DNA of 64,000 nt from NCBI RefSeq assembly GCF_900187565.1, contig NZ_FYED01000009.1, positions 186,001-250,000 of the forward strand, in the 5' to 3' direction. The notes under the pieces are model-generated. The model searched no databases, had not been told where the DNA came from, and saw only the letters and a program-made list of their open reading frames with translations. A program made the translations under genes and the position numbers. Origin of the DNA: Pseudomonas sp. Irchel 3A7 (GTDB lineage: Bacteria; Pseudomonadota; Gammaproteobacteria; Pseudomonadales; Pseudomonadaceae). This document shows, in pieces, positions 27,743-36,880 of this stretch (position 1 is the first letter of the stretch; every line of letters starts with the position of its first letter).

Positions 27743-29026
27743 ATGACCCAACGCACCCACTCCTACTACACCGCCACCCTCAACCAGGACACCGACTACC
27801 CGCCCCTGCAAGGCCGGCACCGGGTTGACGTAGTGATCATCGGCGGCGGTTTCACCGGCGTCGCCACGGCCGTCGAGCTGGCGGAAAAAGGCCTGAAAGT
27901 GGCCATCGTCGAAAGCCATAAGATCGGCTGGGGTGCCACCGGGCGCAACGGTGGCCAGGTCACCGGCAGCCTGTCGGGCGACGAAGCGATGCGCAAACAG
28001 ATGCGCCGCACCCTCGGCGATGAGGTCGATGATTTCATCTGGCACCTGCGCTGGCGCGGGCACCAGATCATCCGGCAGCGGGTGGAGAAATACGGCATTG
28101 CCTGCGACCTCAAGCACGGCCACCTGCATGCGGCGTACAAGCCCAGCCACATGGACGGCTTGCGCAAGGATTACGACGAGGCGGTGCGGCGTGGCATGGG
28201 CGATGAGGTCAGCCTGCTCGACCGCAGCCAGGTGCGCGACCTGCTGCAAAGCGATCTCTACCACGGCGCCATCAAGAACACCCGCAACATGCACCTGCAC
28301 CCGCTGAACCTGTGCATCGGTGAAGCACGGGCAGCGGAAAGTCTTGGCGCGCTGATCTTCGAAAACAGCGAAGTGTTGGAGATCATTCACGGCGACACGC
28401 CGGGTGTGCGCACCGCCCACGGTCGCATCGACGCCGATCAGGTGCTGCTGGCCGGCGACGTCTACCACACACTGGAACCGGGCCAGCTCAAGGGCAAGAT
28501 CTTCCCGGCCATGGGCGGCATCGTCACCACCGCGCCACTGGGTGACCTGGCCAGGCAGATCAACCCCGAAGACCTGGCCGTGTACGACTGTCGCTTCGTG
28601 CTCGACTACTATCGCCTGACCGCCGACGGCCGCCTGCTGTTCGGTGGTGGCGCCAACTACAGCGGCAAGGATTCACGCGACATCGCCGCCGAACTGCGCC
28701 CGTGCATCGAGCAGACGTTCCCGGCGCTCAAAGGCGTGGCCATCGACTACCAGTGGAGCTGCGCGATGGGCATTGTCATCAACCGCATCCCGCAACTGGG
28801 CAAGCTGTCGGACAACGTGTGGTATTGCCAGGGCTACTCCGGCCACGGCATCGCCACCACGCACATCATGGGCGAAATCATGGGCCGGGCGATCACCGGG
28901 CAACTGCAGCAGTTCGACACCTTCGCCGCCTGCCAGCACATCCGTGTGCCCATGGGCGACCTGCTGGGCAACCCGATGCTGGCGGCGGGCATGTGGTACT
29001 ACCAGATGCTGGAGCGGTTGCGCTGA
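27743..29026 (+). CDS. FAD-dependent gamma-glutamylpolyamine oxidase, first copy
   Basis: 427 aa DAO-type flavoprotein related to PuuB/OrdL. The FAD-binding Rossmann motif is VVIIGGGFTGVATAVELAEK (near residue 30); GATGRNGGQVTG and GYSGHGIATTH are further family blocks. The start ATG at 27743 has AGGA upstream; the frame from 27638 reads through the REPIN. It probably oxidises the amine glutamylated by the upstream enzyme, releasing ammonia or an amine and peroxide. Its counterpart is at 49501. Confidence 0.85.
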   Translation: MTQRTHSYYTATLNQDTDYPPLQGRHRVDVVIIGGGFTGVATAVELAEKGLKVAIVESHKIGWGATGRNGGQVTGSLSGDEAMRKQMRRTLGDEVDDFIWHLRWRGHQIIRQRVEKYGIACDLKHGHLHAAYKPSHMDGLRKDYDEAVRRGMGDEVSLLDRSQVRDLLQSDLYHGAIKNTRNMHLHPLNLCIGEARAAESLGALIFENSEVLEIIHGDTPGVRTAHGRIDADQVLLAGDVYHTLEPGQLKGKIFPAMGGIVTTAPLGDLARQINPEDLAVYDCRFVLDYYRLTADGRLLFGGGANYSGKDSRDIAAELRPCIEQTFPALKGVAIDYQWSCAMGIVINRIPQLGKLSDNVWYCQGYSGHGIATTHIMGEIMGRAITGQLQQFDTFAACQHIRVPMGDLLGNPMLAAGMWYYQMLERLR

Positions 29027-29052
29027 GGTCCCACGATGGAATGCGTTTCAAC

Positions 29053-29142
29053 TGTGGGAGCGAGCCTGCTCGCGAAGAGGCCAGCAGCCTCAAGAGGTGT
29101 ATGGGCAGATACACCGCCTTCGCGAGCAGGCTCGCTCCCACA
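29053..29142. repeat. REPIN, TGTGGGAGCGAGCC family
   Basis: Inverted arms, 90 bases, between the convergent oxidase and DeoR genes. Confidence 0.9.
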
Positions 29143-29174
29143 GGGGGATTGGGGTGACCACAGATATTAAGTCC

Positions 29175-29960
29175 TCACCCCTCCACCTGCACCACCTCGA
29201 TCCCCAGCCTGCGGTAATCCTCGACATTGCCCGACGCTACATGCCGCTCGGTGATGAGCGTGTGCAAACGCGAACACGGCGCGACCACGAACGGCTCCAC
29301 CGCGCCCAACTTGTCCGCCGTGGTGACCGCTATCACGTGGGACGCACTGTCGAGCATCGCCTGTTTCACCGGCACTTCATCAAAGTGCAGGGAGCTGATG
29401 CCGACTTGCGGGTGAATGGCACACACCCCGGTGAACAACAGATCGGCCTTGATGCTTTCGAGCAGGCGCTGGGTTTCATGCCCGCTGGCCGACATCGTCG
29501 CCGGATTGAGTTGCCCCCCCGCCAGAATCACCTTGATGCCCTTGTATTCGGACAAGGTGATCGCCGTCATCGGCGACGCGGTGACCGCCGTGATGCAAAT
29601 GTCCGACGGCAGCGACCGCGCGATCTGCAAGGTGGTGGTGCCAGAGTCGAACATCACGATCTGCCCGTTTTCGACCCGGCTGGCCGCCAACTGCGCCAGA
29701 CGGGTTTTCACTTCATCGGTTTCACTGATGCGGGTGAAGTAGTCCTTTCCAGTATCTTTAGGTCGCGGCAACGCCCCACCGTGCACCCGCTGAACCAGTC
29801 CGGCGCCGGCCAGTTCTGACAGGTCGCGGCGAATGGTGTCTTCGGAGACGGCGAAATGCTGGCTCAGCTCGGAAGCCATGACCTTGCCATCGCGTTCGAG
29901 GATCAGGAGGATTTTCTGTCGGCGCAGATGCGGCAGTTCAGTGGCTGAGTGGTCGTGCAT
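29175..29960 (-). CDS. DeoR-family transcriptional repressor
   Basis: 261 aa. The N-terminal DeoR helix-turn-helix reads LSQHFAVSEDTIRRDLSELA followed by VQRVHGGALPRP; the C-terminal sensor has MFDSGTTTLQIARSLP and DLLFTGVCAIHPQVGISS. DeoR proteins usually sense a phosphorylated sugar. It is convergent with the puuB-like gene, and its target is not visible. The ATG at 29960 is preceded by AGGC. Confidence 0.88.
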   Translation of the reverse strand: MHDHSATELPHLRRQKILLILERDGKVMASELSQHFAVSEDTIRRDLSELAGAGLVQRVHGGALPRPKDTGKDYFTRISETDEVKTRLAQLAASRVENGQIVMFDSGTTTLQIARSLPSDICITAVTASPMTAITLSEYKGIKVILAGGQLNPATMSASGHETQRLLESIKADLLFTGVCAIHPQVGISSLHFDEVPVKQAMLDSASHVIAVTTADKLGAVEPFVVAPCSRLHTLITERHVASGNVEDYRRLGIEVVQVEG

Positions 29961-30157
29961 GGTTTTGCCTGTTTGTGCGTGAAATTGCGTGTTTGTGCGA
30001 GATTAGCCAAAACACAGGGCAAACACAAACCGGCTAACCCGGCAAAAAAATGCCAGATATCAATTCTTTCGATCTTTCAAATCATGAAGGCGAATTTCTT
30101 ATTTTTTATCGGCCTGTTCAGAATGGCGCCGTCACTCATGTTCCGGATGGATACCTC

Positions 30158-30226
30158 ATGAATCTCAATTTCGCGTTTGCCTGCATGATCGTGGTCTCGT
30201 TCACCATCGCACTGGTGCACACCTGA
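30158..30226 (+). CDS. Possible 22-aa single-span peptide
   Basis: The frame reads MNLNFAFACMIVVSFTIALVHT and is hydrophobic throughout. The ribosome site is poor (GGATGGATACCTC). It could be a real small membrane peptide or chance. Low confidence. Confidence 0.25.
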   Translation: MNLNFAFACMIVVSFTIALVHT

Positions 30227-30261
30227 TCAGCAGAAACCCAGTACTCTGCATGACCTCCTGA

Positions 30262-30429
30262 CAGCAGAGTCGCCTCAGGCTTTTTGCCCTTGTATCGAAC
30301 GGCACCCTCCTCACGCCTGAACAACCCGATGCAGCGGTGCCCTGGTGGAGCTTCAGCAAAACCGTGATCGCCGCCGCTGCGCTGACACGGGTGCGCGACG
30401 GTTTGACCATTGTGCAAACCAGTGCTTAA
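30262..30429 (+). pseudogene. N-terminal remnant of a serine beta-lactamase-like hydrolase
   Basis: The frame after a stop at 30259 reads LVSNGTLLTPEQPDAAVPWW then SFSKTVIAAAALTRV before a stop at 30427. The SFSK is the SxxK nucleophile motif of class C-type beta-lactamase-family proteins in its usual setting (PWWSFTKT-like). No start codon precedes it and the other three quarters of the gene are absent, so it is a broken fragment. Identification is by recalled pattern. Confidence 0.55.
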
Positions 30430-30494
30430 ACGAGTGTTAAATCATTCTCAAACAATAACGCTTATCAGTAAGTTACTTACAACTTAACGCACTA

Positions 30495-30508
30495 TTGATT
30501 TAAAGCAA
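30495..30508. promoter_or_regulatory. Candidate ANR/FNR box upstream of napE
   Basis: TTGATTTAAAGCAA matches the consensus TTGAT-N4-ATCAA at nine of ten positions. It ends 118 bases before the napE start. Oxygen-responsive control of nap genes is common; binding here is an inference. Confidence 0.55.
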
Positions 30509-30626
30509 TACAACCCACTCTTCCTCCAAGCATTCTCCAATTACCGTCGGTCGATAAGGCTCACGCCGTTAAACCCGGGAAAATTTCGTGAACTAGTCTG
30601 ATTGCAAGTTCGGCGGAGTGAACGCC

Positions 30627-30794
30627 ATGGCATTGGCTGAAGAACAAAAAATGCAGCGGCGCAAGGAAACCCGGCTGTTCCTGTTCCTTGTCGTCTGCCT
30701 GTTTCCGTTGCTGTCGGTCGCCATCGTTGGTGGCTACGGTTTCATCATCTGGTTTTTCCAAATGATCTACGGCCCGCCCGGGCCACCCAACTGA
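30627..30794 (+). CDS. napE: NapE, small membrane protein of the nap operon
   Basis: 55 aa with a charged N-terminus (KMQRRKETR) and one span (about residues 17-46) rich in Phe, Leu and Val, ending GPPGPPN. Size and layout match NapE, a protein of unclear function that heads nap operons in Pseudomonas and relatives. GGAG precedes the ATG. The napD start follows 24 bases after its stop. There is no napF in between, unlike P. aeruginosa. Confidence 0.85.
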   Translation: MALAEEQKMQRRKETRLFLFLVVCLFPLLSVAIVGGYGFIIWFFQMIYGPPGPPN

Positions 30795-30817
30795 CCATAC
30801 TCTGTTGGAGTCAGCGC

Positions 30818-31078
30818 ATGGACGAAGCCCTGCACATCGCCAGCCTGGTTATACTTGCCCGACCTGAATTATTGGAAGCCGTCAAAGCCAACTTGCGTCT
30901 ATTGGACGGCGTGGAACTGCATCAGGAAAGTACCGCCGGAAAGCTGGTGGTCGTGCTTGAAACCACCCACGAAAACCAGATCCTGCAACGCATCGAACAG
31001 ATCAACAATCTGCCGGGTGTACTTAACGCTGCGTTGATCTATCACGAAATCCTCGATTCCGCCGGAGACGTCGAATGA
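30818..31078 (+). CDS. napD: NapD, chaperone for nitrate reductase export
   Basis: 86 aa cytoplasmic protein. NapD binds the twin-arginine signal of NapA and holds it until the cofactor is inserted. The N-terminus HIASLVILARPELLEAVKAN and central ETTHENQILQRIEQINNLPG fit the family. GGAG precedes the ATG, and the stop overlaps the napA start (ATGA), indicating translational coupling with its client. Confidence 0.93.
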   Translation: MDEALHIASLVILARPELLEAVKANLRLLDGVELHQESTAGKLVVVLETTHENQILQRIEQINNLPGVLNAALIYHEILDSAGDVE

Positions 31079-33579
31079 GCATGTCGCGTCGTGCATTCGT
31101 CAAGGCCCAGGCCGCGGCCATTGCAGCTTCTGCCGCTGGCCTGCCGATTTTCACCACCGCCAGCAATCTGGTGACCGAAGCGGACATGGTCACCCTGGAC
31201 TGGAACAAGGCGCCCTGCCGCTTCTGCGGCACCGGTTGCAGCGTGATGGTCGCGACCAGGGACAATCGCGTGGTCGCCACCCATGGCGACGTCAAGGCCG
31301 AGGTCAATCGCGGGCTCAATTGTGTGAAGGGCTATTTCCTGTCCAAGATCATGTACGGCGTCGACCGCTTGACCCAGCCGCTGCTGCGCATGAAAAACGG
31401 TCAGTTCGACAAGCAGGGCGAGTTCCAGCCGATCAGTTGGGACAAGGCCTTCGACATCATGGAAGCGAAGTTCAAGGAGGCCCTGAAGAGTAAAGGCCCC
31501 GAGTCGATCGGCATGTTCGGTTCCGGGCAATGGACGGTGTGGGAAGGCTACGCCGCCAACAAGCTGATGAAGGCCGGCTTTCGCAGCAACAACATCGATC
31601 CCAATGCGCGCCACTGCATGGCCTCGGCAGTGATGGGCTTCATGCGCACTTTCGGCATGGATGAGCCGATGGGTTGCTACGACGACATCGAAGCCACCGA
31701 CGCCTTTGTGCTCTGGGGCTCGAACATGGCCGAGATGCACCCGATCCTCTGGAGTCGTGTCACTGACCGCCGCCTGAGTTACCCGCATGTAAAAGTCGCC
31801 GTGTTGTCGACCTTCGAACACCGCAGCTTCGAGCTCGCCGATATTCCCATGGTGTTCAAGCCGCAAACCGATCTGCTGATCCTCAACTACATCGCCAACC
31901 ACATCATCGAAAGCGGCGCGGTCAACAAAGACTTCATCAGCCAGCACACGCGCTTTGCCCAGGGTGCCGATGACATCGGCTACGGTCTGCGGCCGGATGA
32001 TCCACGGGAAAAACAGGCGAAGAATGCCGACAAGGCCAATACCTGGACGGACATTTCGTTCGAGCAGTTCGCCGCGTTCGTCAAACCCTACACGCTGGAC
32101 CGCACGGCCAAGGAGACCGGTGTCCCGGCTGAACGACTCAAAAGCCTCGCCGAGTTGTACGCCGATCCCAAACGCAAGGTCGTGTCGTTCTGGACCATGG
32201 GTTTCAACCAGCACACTCGCGGGGTGTGGGCCAACAACCTGATCTACAACATCCACCTGCTCACCGGCAAGATCAGCGAACCGGGCAACAGCCCCTTCTC
32301 GTTGACCGGCCAACCCTCGGCTTGTGGCACTGCTCGGGAGGTCGGCACCTTCGCCCATCGCTTGCCCGCCGACCTGGTGGTGACCAACCCGAAACACCGC
32401 GCCACCGCGGAACAGATCTGGAAACTGCCCGCCGGCACCATCCAGGAGAAAGTCGGTTTTCACGCCGTGCAACAGAGCCGCATGCTCAAGGACGGGGTGC
32501 TCAACGTCTACTGGACCCAGGCCAGCAACAACATGCACGCAGGTCCCAACATCATGCAGGAAACGCTGCCCGGCTGGCGTAACCCGGAAAATTTCGTGAT
32601 TGTCTCGGACGTCTACCCCACCGTGTCCGCCCAGGCCGCCGACCTGATCCTGCCCAGCGCCATGTGGGTGGAAAAGGAAGGTGCCTTTGGCAACGCCGAG
32701 CGCCGCACACAGTTCTGGCACCAATTGGTGAGTGCACCGGGTGAGGCCAGGTCGGACCTGTGGCAACTGGTGGAGTTTTCCAAACGCTTCAAGATCGATG
32801 AAGTCTGGCCCGCCGAGCTGCTGGCCAAGTCGCCGGAATACAAGGGCAAGACCCTGTTCGACGTGCTGTTCAGGAACGGCCAGGTCGACCAGTTTCCGGT
32901 CGGGCAAATCGAGGCCGGCTACAAGAACGACGAAGCCAAGGCTTTCGGTTTCTACCTGCAAAAAGGGCTGTTCGAAGAGTACGCCCGCTTCGGCCGTGGC
33001 CACGGCCATGACCTGGCTGCCTTCGACCGTTATCACAGCGAACGCGGCCTGCGCTGGCCGGTGGTCGATGGCAAGGAAACCCGCTGGCGTTACCGCGAGG
33101 GCTATGACCCTTATGTGGAGACCGGCAGCGGCGTGCAGTTCTACGGCTACCCGGACAAGAAGGCGATCATCTTCGCCCTGCCCTACGAGCCGCCGGCCGA
33201 AGCCCCGGATGCCGAGTACCCGTTCTGGCTGAGCACCGGCCGCGTCCTGGAACACTGGCACACTGGCAGCATGACCCAGCGGGTCGAGGAGCTGTACAAA
33301 GCCGTGCCGGATGCGCTGGTGTACATGCATCCCGAAGATGCCAAGGCCATGAACGCGCGCCGTGGCAGTGAGGTGAAACTCATCAGCCGCCGCGGCGAAA
33401 TCCGCGCGCGCATCGAAACCCGAGGGCGCAACAAACCTCCGCGAGGTCTGGTATTCGTGCCGTTCTTCGATGCCAACAAGCTGATCAACAAGGTCACGCT
33501 CGATGCCACCGACCCGATCTCCAAACAGACCGACTACAAGAAATGCGCCATCCGCATCGAGTTGATCAGCGCGGCCTGA
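31075..33579 (+). CDS. napA: Periplasmic nitrate reductase catalytic subunit
   Basis: 834 aa. It reduces nitrate to nitrite in the periplasm using a bis-MGD molybdenum site. The Tat signal is MSMSRRAFVKAQAAA. A [4Fe-4S] cluster is bound by Cys48, Cys51, Cys55 and Cys83 (CRFCGTGCS...LNCVKG), and Cys181 in ARHCMASAVMGF is the molybdenum ligand. Length and motifs match NapA throughout. Electrons come from NapC through NapB. It overlaps napD by 4 bases. Its cofactor needs are met by the moa genes located nearby. Confidence 0.98.
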   Translation: MSMSRRAFVKAQAAAIAASAAGLPIFTTASNLVTEADMVTLDWNKAPCRFCGTGCSVMVATRDNRVVATHGDVKAEVNRGLNCVKGYFLSKIMYGVDRLTQPLLRMKNGQFDKQGEFQPISWDKAFDIMEAKFKEALKSKGPESIGMFGSGQWTVWEGYAANKLMKAGFRSNNIDPNARHCMASAVMGFMRTFGMDEPMGCYDDIEATDAFVLWGSNMAEMHPILWSRVTDRRLSYPHVKVAVLSTFEHRSFELADIPMVFKPQTDLLILNYIANHIIESGAVNKDFISQHTRFAQGADDIGYGLRPDDPREKQAKNADKANTWTDISFEQFAAFVKPYTLDRTAKETGVPAERLKSLAELYADPKRKVVSFWTMGFNQHTRGVWANNLIYNIHLLTGKISEPGNSPFSLTGQPSACGTAREVGTFAHRLPADLVVTNPKHRATAEQIWKLPAGTIQEKVGFHAVQQSRMLKDGVLNVYWTQASNNMHAGPNIMQETLPGWRNPENFVIVSDVYPTVSAQAADLILPSAMWVEKEGAFGNAERRTQFWHQLVSAPGEARSDLWQLVEFSKRFKIDEVWPAELLAKSPEYKGKTLFDVLFRNGQVDQFPVGQIEAGYKNDEAKAFGFYLQKGLFEEYARFGRGHGHDLAAFDRYHSERGLRWPVVDGKETRWRYREGYDPYVETGSGVQFYGYPDKKAIIFALPYEPPAEAPDAEYPFWLSTGRVLEHWHTGSMTQRVEELYKAVPDALVYMHPEDAKAMNARRGSEVKLISRRGEIRARIETRGRNKPPRGLVFVPFFDANKLINKVTLDATDPISKQTDYKKCAIRIELISAA

Positions 33580-33590
33580 GGAGCACCGTC

Positions 33591-34076
33591 ATGACTTTTC
33601 GAATCCTGCCGTTGGTTTTGCTCGCCTTGATGACTGCGGCCATAGCCGCCGAGGTTAATTACCCGTTGGATGCGCCGGGTCCGGATGGACGGCGGCCCGG
33701 TGGCACCCTGACCCAGAGCATGCCCGCCCCGCCGATTGCCAACGATGAAAACAAGGACCTCAAGCGCGAACGCAATTACCCCGACCAGCCGCCGACCATC
33801 CCCCACAGTATTCGCGGTTATCAGATCGACATGAACGGCAACAAGTGCCTGTCCTGTCACAGCCGGGCCAACAGCGCGCGTACCCAGGCGACGATGATCA
33901 GCATCACCCACTACATGGACCGCGACGGTCAGGCGCTGGCGGCCGTTTCACCGCGTCGCTACTTCTGCAACCAGTGCCACGTACCGCAAAAAGAGGTGCT
34001 GCCGCTGGTGGGCAACAGCTTCGAGACCATCGACAAAATCCTGCAAGACGATGCCAACGCCGCGCAAAAACCTTGA
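33591..34076 (+). CDS. napB: Diheme cytochrome NapB
   Basis: 161 aa periplasmic electron-transfer subunit that forms a complex with NapA. The signal peptide ends near residue 19 (MTAAIAAEV). Two heme motifs are visible, CLSCH and CNQCH, with flanking histidines for bis-His ligation. The start ATG at 33591, not the frame start at 33543, has GAGGAG upstream and gives the signal peptide. It lies 11 bases after napA. Confidence 0.96.
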   Translation: MTFRILPLVLLALMTAAIAAEVNYPLDAPGPDGRRPGGTLTQSMPAPPIANDENKDLKRERNYPDQPPTIPHSIRGYQIDMNGNKCLSCHSRANSARTQATMISITHYMDRDGQALAAVSPRRYFCNQCHVPQKEVLPLVGNSFETIDKILQDDANAAQKP

Positions 34077-34085
34077 GGAGGCGCC

Positions 34086-34682
34086 ATGAAAGCACTGTTC
34101 GCCCTGCTTAAGGACTACTGGGGCATCCTCTGTCGGCCGAGCGTTTACTTCAGCCTGGGGTTTCTGACACTGGGCGGCTTTATCGCCGGGATCATTTTCT
34201 GGGGCGGTTTCAACACCGCGCTGGAATTGACCAATACCGAAAAGTTCTGCGTGTCCTGCCATGAAATGCGCGACAACGTGTTCGTCGAGTTGCAGGACAC
34301 CATCCACTACACCAACCGTTCTGGTGTGCGCGCCAGTTGCCCGGACTGCCACGTCCCCCATGAGTGGACCCACAAGATCGCACGCAAGATGCAGGCGTCG
34401 AAGGAAGTCTGGGGCAAGCTGTTCGGCACCATCGACACCCGCGACAAATTCCTCAACCTGCGCCGTGAACTGGCCGAACATGAATGGGCCAGGCTCAAGG
34501 CCAACGATTCGCGCGAATGCCGCAACTGCCACAACTTCGAATTCATGGACTTCACCCGCCAGAGCAAGCGCGCCGCGACCATGCACTCGACGTCACTGGC
34601 CAAGGGTGAAGCGACTTGCATCGACTGCCATAAAGGCATAGCGCACAAACTGCCGGACATGAGCGGGGTGAAAGGCTGGTAG
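34086..34682 (+). CDS. napC: Tetraheme membrane cytochrome NapC
   Basis: 198 aa NapC/NirT-family quinol dehydrogenase. One N-terminal span (about residues 20-42) anchors four heme sites: CVSCH, CPDCH, CRNCH and CIDCH. It passes electrons from ubiquinol to NapB. GGAGG precedes the ATG, 9 bases after napB. It ends the operon and abuts a convergent gene one base away. Confidence 0.97.
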   Translation: MKALFALLKDYWGILCRPSVYFSLGFLTLGGFIAGIIFWGGFNTALELTNTEKFCVSCHEMRDNVFVELQDTIHYTNRSGVRASCPDCHVPHEWTHKIARKMQASKEVWGKLFGTIDTRDKFLNLRRELAEHEWARLKANDSRECRNCHNFEFMDFTRQSKRAATMHSTSLAKGEATCIDCHKGIAHKLPDMSGVKGW

Positions 34683-34683
34683 G

Positions 34684-35355
34684 TCACTGGTTGCTTGCGA
34701 CATGACCCGCGCTGCCAGCCGTCACCAGCGCCTTCAACGACGTATCGAACTGCTGCAGCGCCTTCACTTGCAACTCGGTCTGCTGGTTGATCTGCGCGGC
34801 AATCTGCGGCGCGGCTTTGCCATGCACCCACACCGACGGCATTTGCTGTGCCCGCGAGCCTTCGGCCTGGCCGATGTATTGCAGGTTGGCGTCGTAGAAC
34901 TTGGCCATGAACCGCGCCTCGACCTGGTCGTTGCGCTTGGACACCAGGCGGCTGTAGGTGTCGAGCATCACCACCACATCCGGATGGGCCTGCACCGCCG
35001 CATCGAGGCTGTCATAGACCGTCACCGAAGCGAATTCTTTCTGCAACGATCCCATCAACCAATTGATCGCCCGCTGCGGATCGGAGCTGTCGACGAACGC
35101 CTGGCTGATCCGCGAATCAAGCTCGGGATTTTTCGCCCCTTTGACCGCCACTGCGTGATAGCTCTCGAGGTATTGCTGCGTTTTGAGCGTGTTTTCGCTG
35201 TAAAGCACCGCCACCGTTTTCGCCTGCTGCAAATTGGCGCTGCTGTCGGCGATCGGCAGGAAATGGCAGGACGGATCAGCCGCCACGGCCGGTACGGTGG
35301 CGGCAAGGCTGCCGGTCAGCACGGCGACGACGGCCAACAGAGTCGAAATTCTCAT
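34684..35355 (-). CDS. Exported hypothetical protein
   Basis: 223 aa. The signal peptide MRISTLLAVVAVLTGSLAAT runs to AVAA|D near residue 26, so periplasmic. Segments such as TVAVLYSENTLKTQQYLES and DSLDAAVQAHPDVVVMLDTY suggest an alpha/beta fold with a metabolite- or lipoprotein-like surface. No family recognised. AAGGAA precedes the ATG. It converges with napC with a one-base gap and may limit read-through of the nap transcript. Confidence 0.7.
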   Translation of the reverse strand: MRISTLLAVVAVLTGSLAATVPAVAADPSCHFLPIADSSANLQQAKTVAVLYSENTLKTQQYLESYHAVAVKGAKNPELDSRISQAFVDSSDPQRAINWLMGSLQKEFASVTVYDSLDAAVQAHPDVVVMLDTYSRLVSKRNDQVEARFMAKFYDANLQYIGQAEGSRAQQMPSVWVHGKAAPQIAAQINQQTELQVKALQQFDTSLKALVTAGSAGHVASNQ

Positions 35356-35657
35356 CGCGCAGGTTCCTTCAAGGGCGAGATTGCAATGACCCTATCCTCC
35401 TCTGATGACAGAAAAACAGAACTTGCGTTTTTTAATGATGGGTATCGATGGAATGAATGATGGCTATGACGCTTTTCCCCTTTGAACCGAACCGCGCTTG
35501 ATACGTCGCTGTTTCCCGCTTGTTACCTCAACGCCGATGTTGTCACTTCTGCACCGCCGGGCCGGTCAATACAGTAGGGCCTTCGGCGGGTTTTCAGGGC
35601 CATGGGGCTGTCGGCCCCGCCCTGCGCCGATCCCCCCATCACGGAAGAGGTGAAATC

Positions 35658-35906
35658 ATGAGTTTCGTCAAAGTGGAAAAAAACCAGAGCAGTGCCCCGT
35701 CGGAAACCGACATGAAAAAAGCCATGATCGAGTCGGGTGGCCAGCCGGGCGAGGTGACCGGGAACAATGCCGCCCGCACCCTGACCTACACCGGCACGGT
35801 CAATCACACGGTGTATGAGAACAAGCTGATCGACATTGCCAAGGGCAAGCGCACCAGCTGGAACTTCGTCTGGGCCGACGCATCGGCCAAAAGTTCGGCC
35901 GCCTGA
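35658..35906 (+). CDS. Small hypothetical protein (82 aa)
   Basis: 82 aa, soluble, start ATG at 35658 after GAAGAGGTGAAATC. It is rich in Ser, Thr and Asn and contains NAARTLTYTGTVNHTVYENK, suggesting beta strands. No signal peptide. No family recognised. The next gene downstream has a very similar leader (AAGAGG-GAAACC), so the two may belong together although 200 bases and a possible promoter lie between them. Confidence 0.6.
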   Translation: MSFVKVEKNQSSAPSETDMKKAMIESGGQPGEVTGNNAARTLTYTGTVNHTVYENKLIDIAKGKRTSWNFVWADASAKSSAA

Positions 35907-36108
35907 AGACCACAGTGGGGCGGTCGAACCGCCCCGCTGTTTCACCCTGCAAGGCCCCGCGTTGATACAACCCCGTTACCCGCCTGTAACGCCAAGACAC
36001 TTAGCCACCCTGCCCCCTGCGCCTAGAGTGAAGCCCTCAATGGACCGCCGGGGCTGACTGCCCGCCACCCATTGATTGCCCAACACACCACCAAGGAAGA
36101 GGGAAACC

Positions 36109-36846
36109 ATGAGCAAATCAATTGCTGTCAGCCAACAGAGCCAGCAGCTTCACAATGATGTGCAAGAAGCCGTCAAGTCGATCATGGGTGCTACGCAACT
36201 GAAAACGTCGGACTATGCCAAGGTGTTGACGTCGACCCTGGCGGCCACGCAAAAAGTCGTCACGATCGAGATCGCCTCAGCGGACCTGACCCTGCTGAAA
36301 CAGAACAAATACAAGTTGTGCTTTGCCAAGAAAGTGGGGACCGAAGACTACAACGTGGTCTGGCAGTCCTATGACGCCTACCTGAGCAACAACCAGTTCA
36401 GCTGGACGCCCCAGTATCAACTGTTCGCCTCCAATGTTTTCAAGGACAATGTGCAAGTCAACGTTTCGACCAACATCGTCAACATTGGCCTGGGACAAAC
36501 CTCGATACTCGACAGCGCCGGCCTGCTGGGCCCGGCAACCACGGGCGGCCCTTCCGACTCGTTCACCTTCGTGAACAACTACGCGCCCATTCACCCGGGG
36601 GTCAATCAATTGTCCACGGGCATTGACGGCAATCAGGTCAGCACGCCCATCTACGTTGCCATTAACCAAGTGGTCACGGGCAATACCGTTCTGACCCCCG
36701 TCGAGACCATCCTCGTGTGGTTCGAACAGAACGTGCAGACCAGCACCATGTTCAGTACCTCACGCTCCAAGTCGATCGAAATCGATCTGACTTTCGCTAA
36801 CGATGCCGCCCGTCTTTACGAAGGCGGTGAATGGAAAACCATATAA
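36109..36846 (+). CDS. Hypothetical beta-rich protein (245 aa)
   Basis: 245 aa, no signal peptide. A charged helical N-terminus (about 1-50) is followed by a Thr/Asn/Val-rich, beta-like body with KYKLCFAKKVGTEDYNVVWQ, a Gly/Ser loop around residues 140-150 and a C-terminal block TSTMFSTSRSKSIEIDLTFA. The composition recalls lectin-like or pore-forming proteins, but I recognise no family. AAGAGG lies 8 bases before the ATG at 36109. A hairpin end follows at 36857. Confidence 0.65.
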   Translation: MSKSIAVSQQSQQLHNDVQEAVKSIMGATQLKTSDYAKVLTSTLAATQKVVTIEIASADLTLLKQNKYKLCFAKKVGTEDYNVVWQSYDAYLSNNQFSWTPQYQLFASNVFKDNVQVNVSTNIVNIGLGQTSILDSAGLLGPATTGGPSDSFTFVNNYAPIHPGVNQLSTGIDGNQVSTPIYVAINQVVTGNTVLTPVETILVWFEQNVQTSTMFSTSRSKSIEIDLTFANDAARLYEGGEWKTI

Positions 36847-36856
36847 CCGTCACGCC

Positions 36857-36878
36857 GGGGCAACCTCGCGGTTGCCCC
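36857..36878 (+). terminator. Hairpin after the 245-aa gene
   Basis: A 9-bp stem GGGGCAACC / GGTTGCCCC with a TCGC loop and a weak downstream CTCCTATT. Also placed to serve the convergent regulator fragment. Confidence 0.6.
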
Positions 36879-36880
36879 TC

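Noticed and set aside
31042..33330. Open frame of 762 codons on the strand opposite napA
   Set aside because: It is an antisense shadow of a high-GC gene; the product has no family features and napA is certain.
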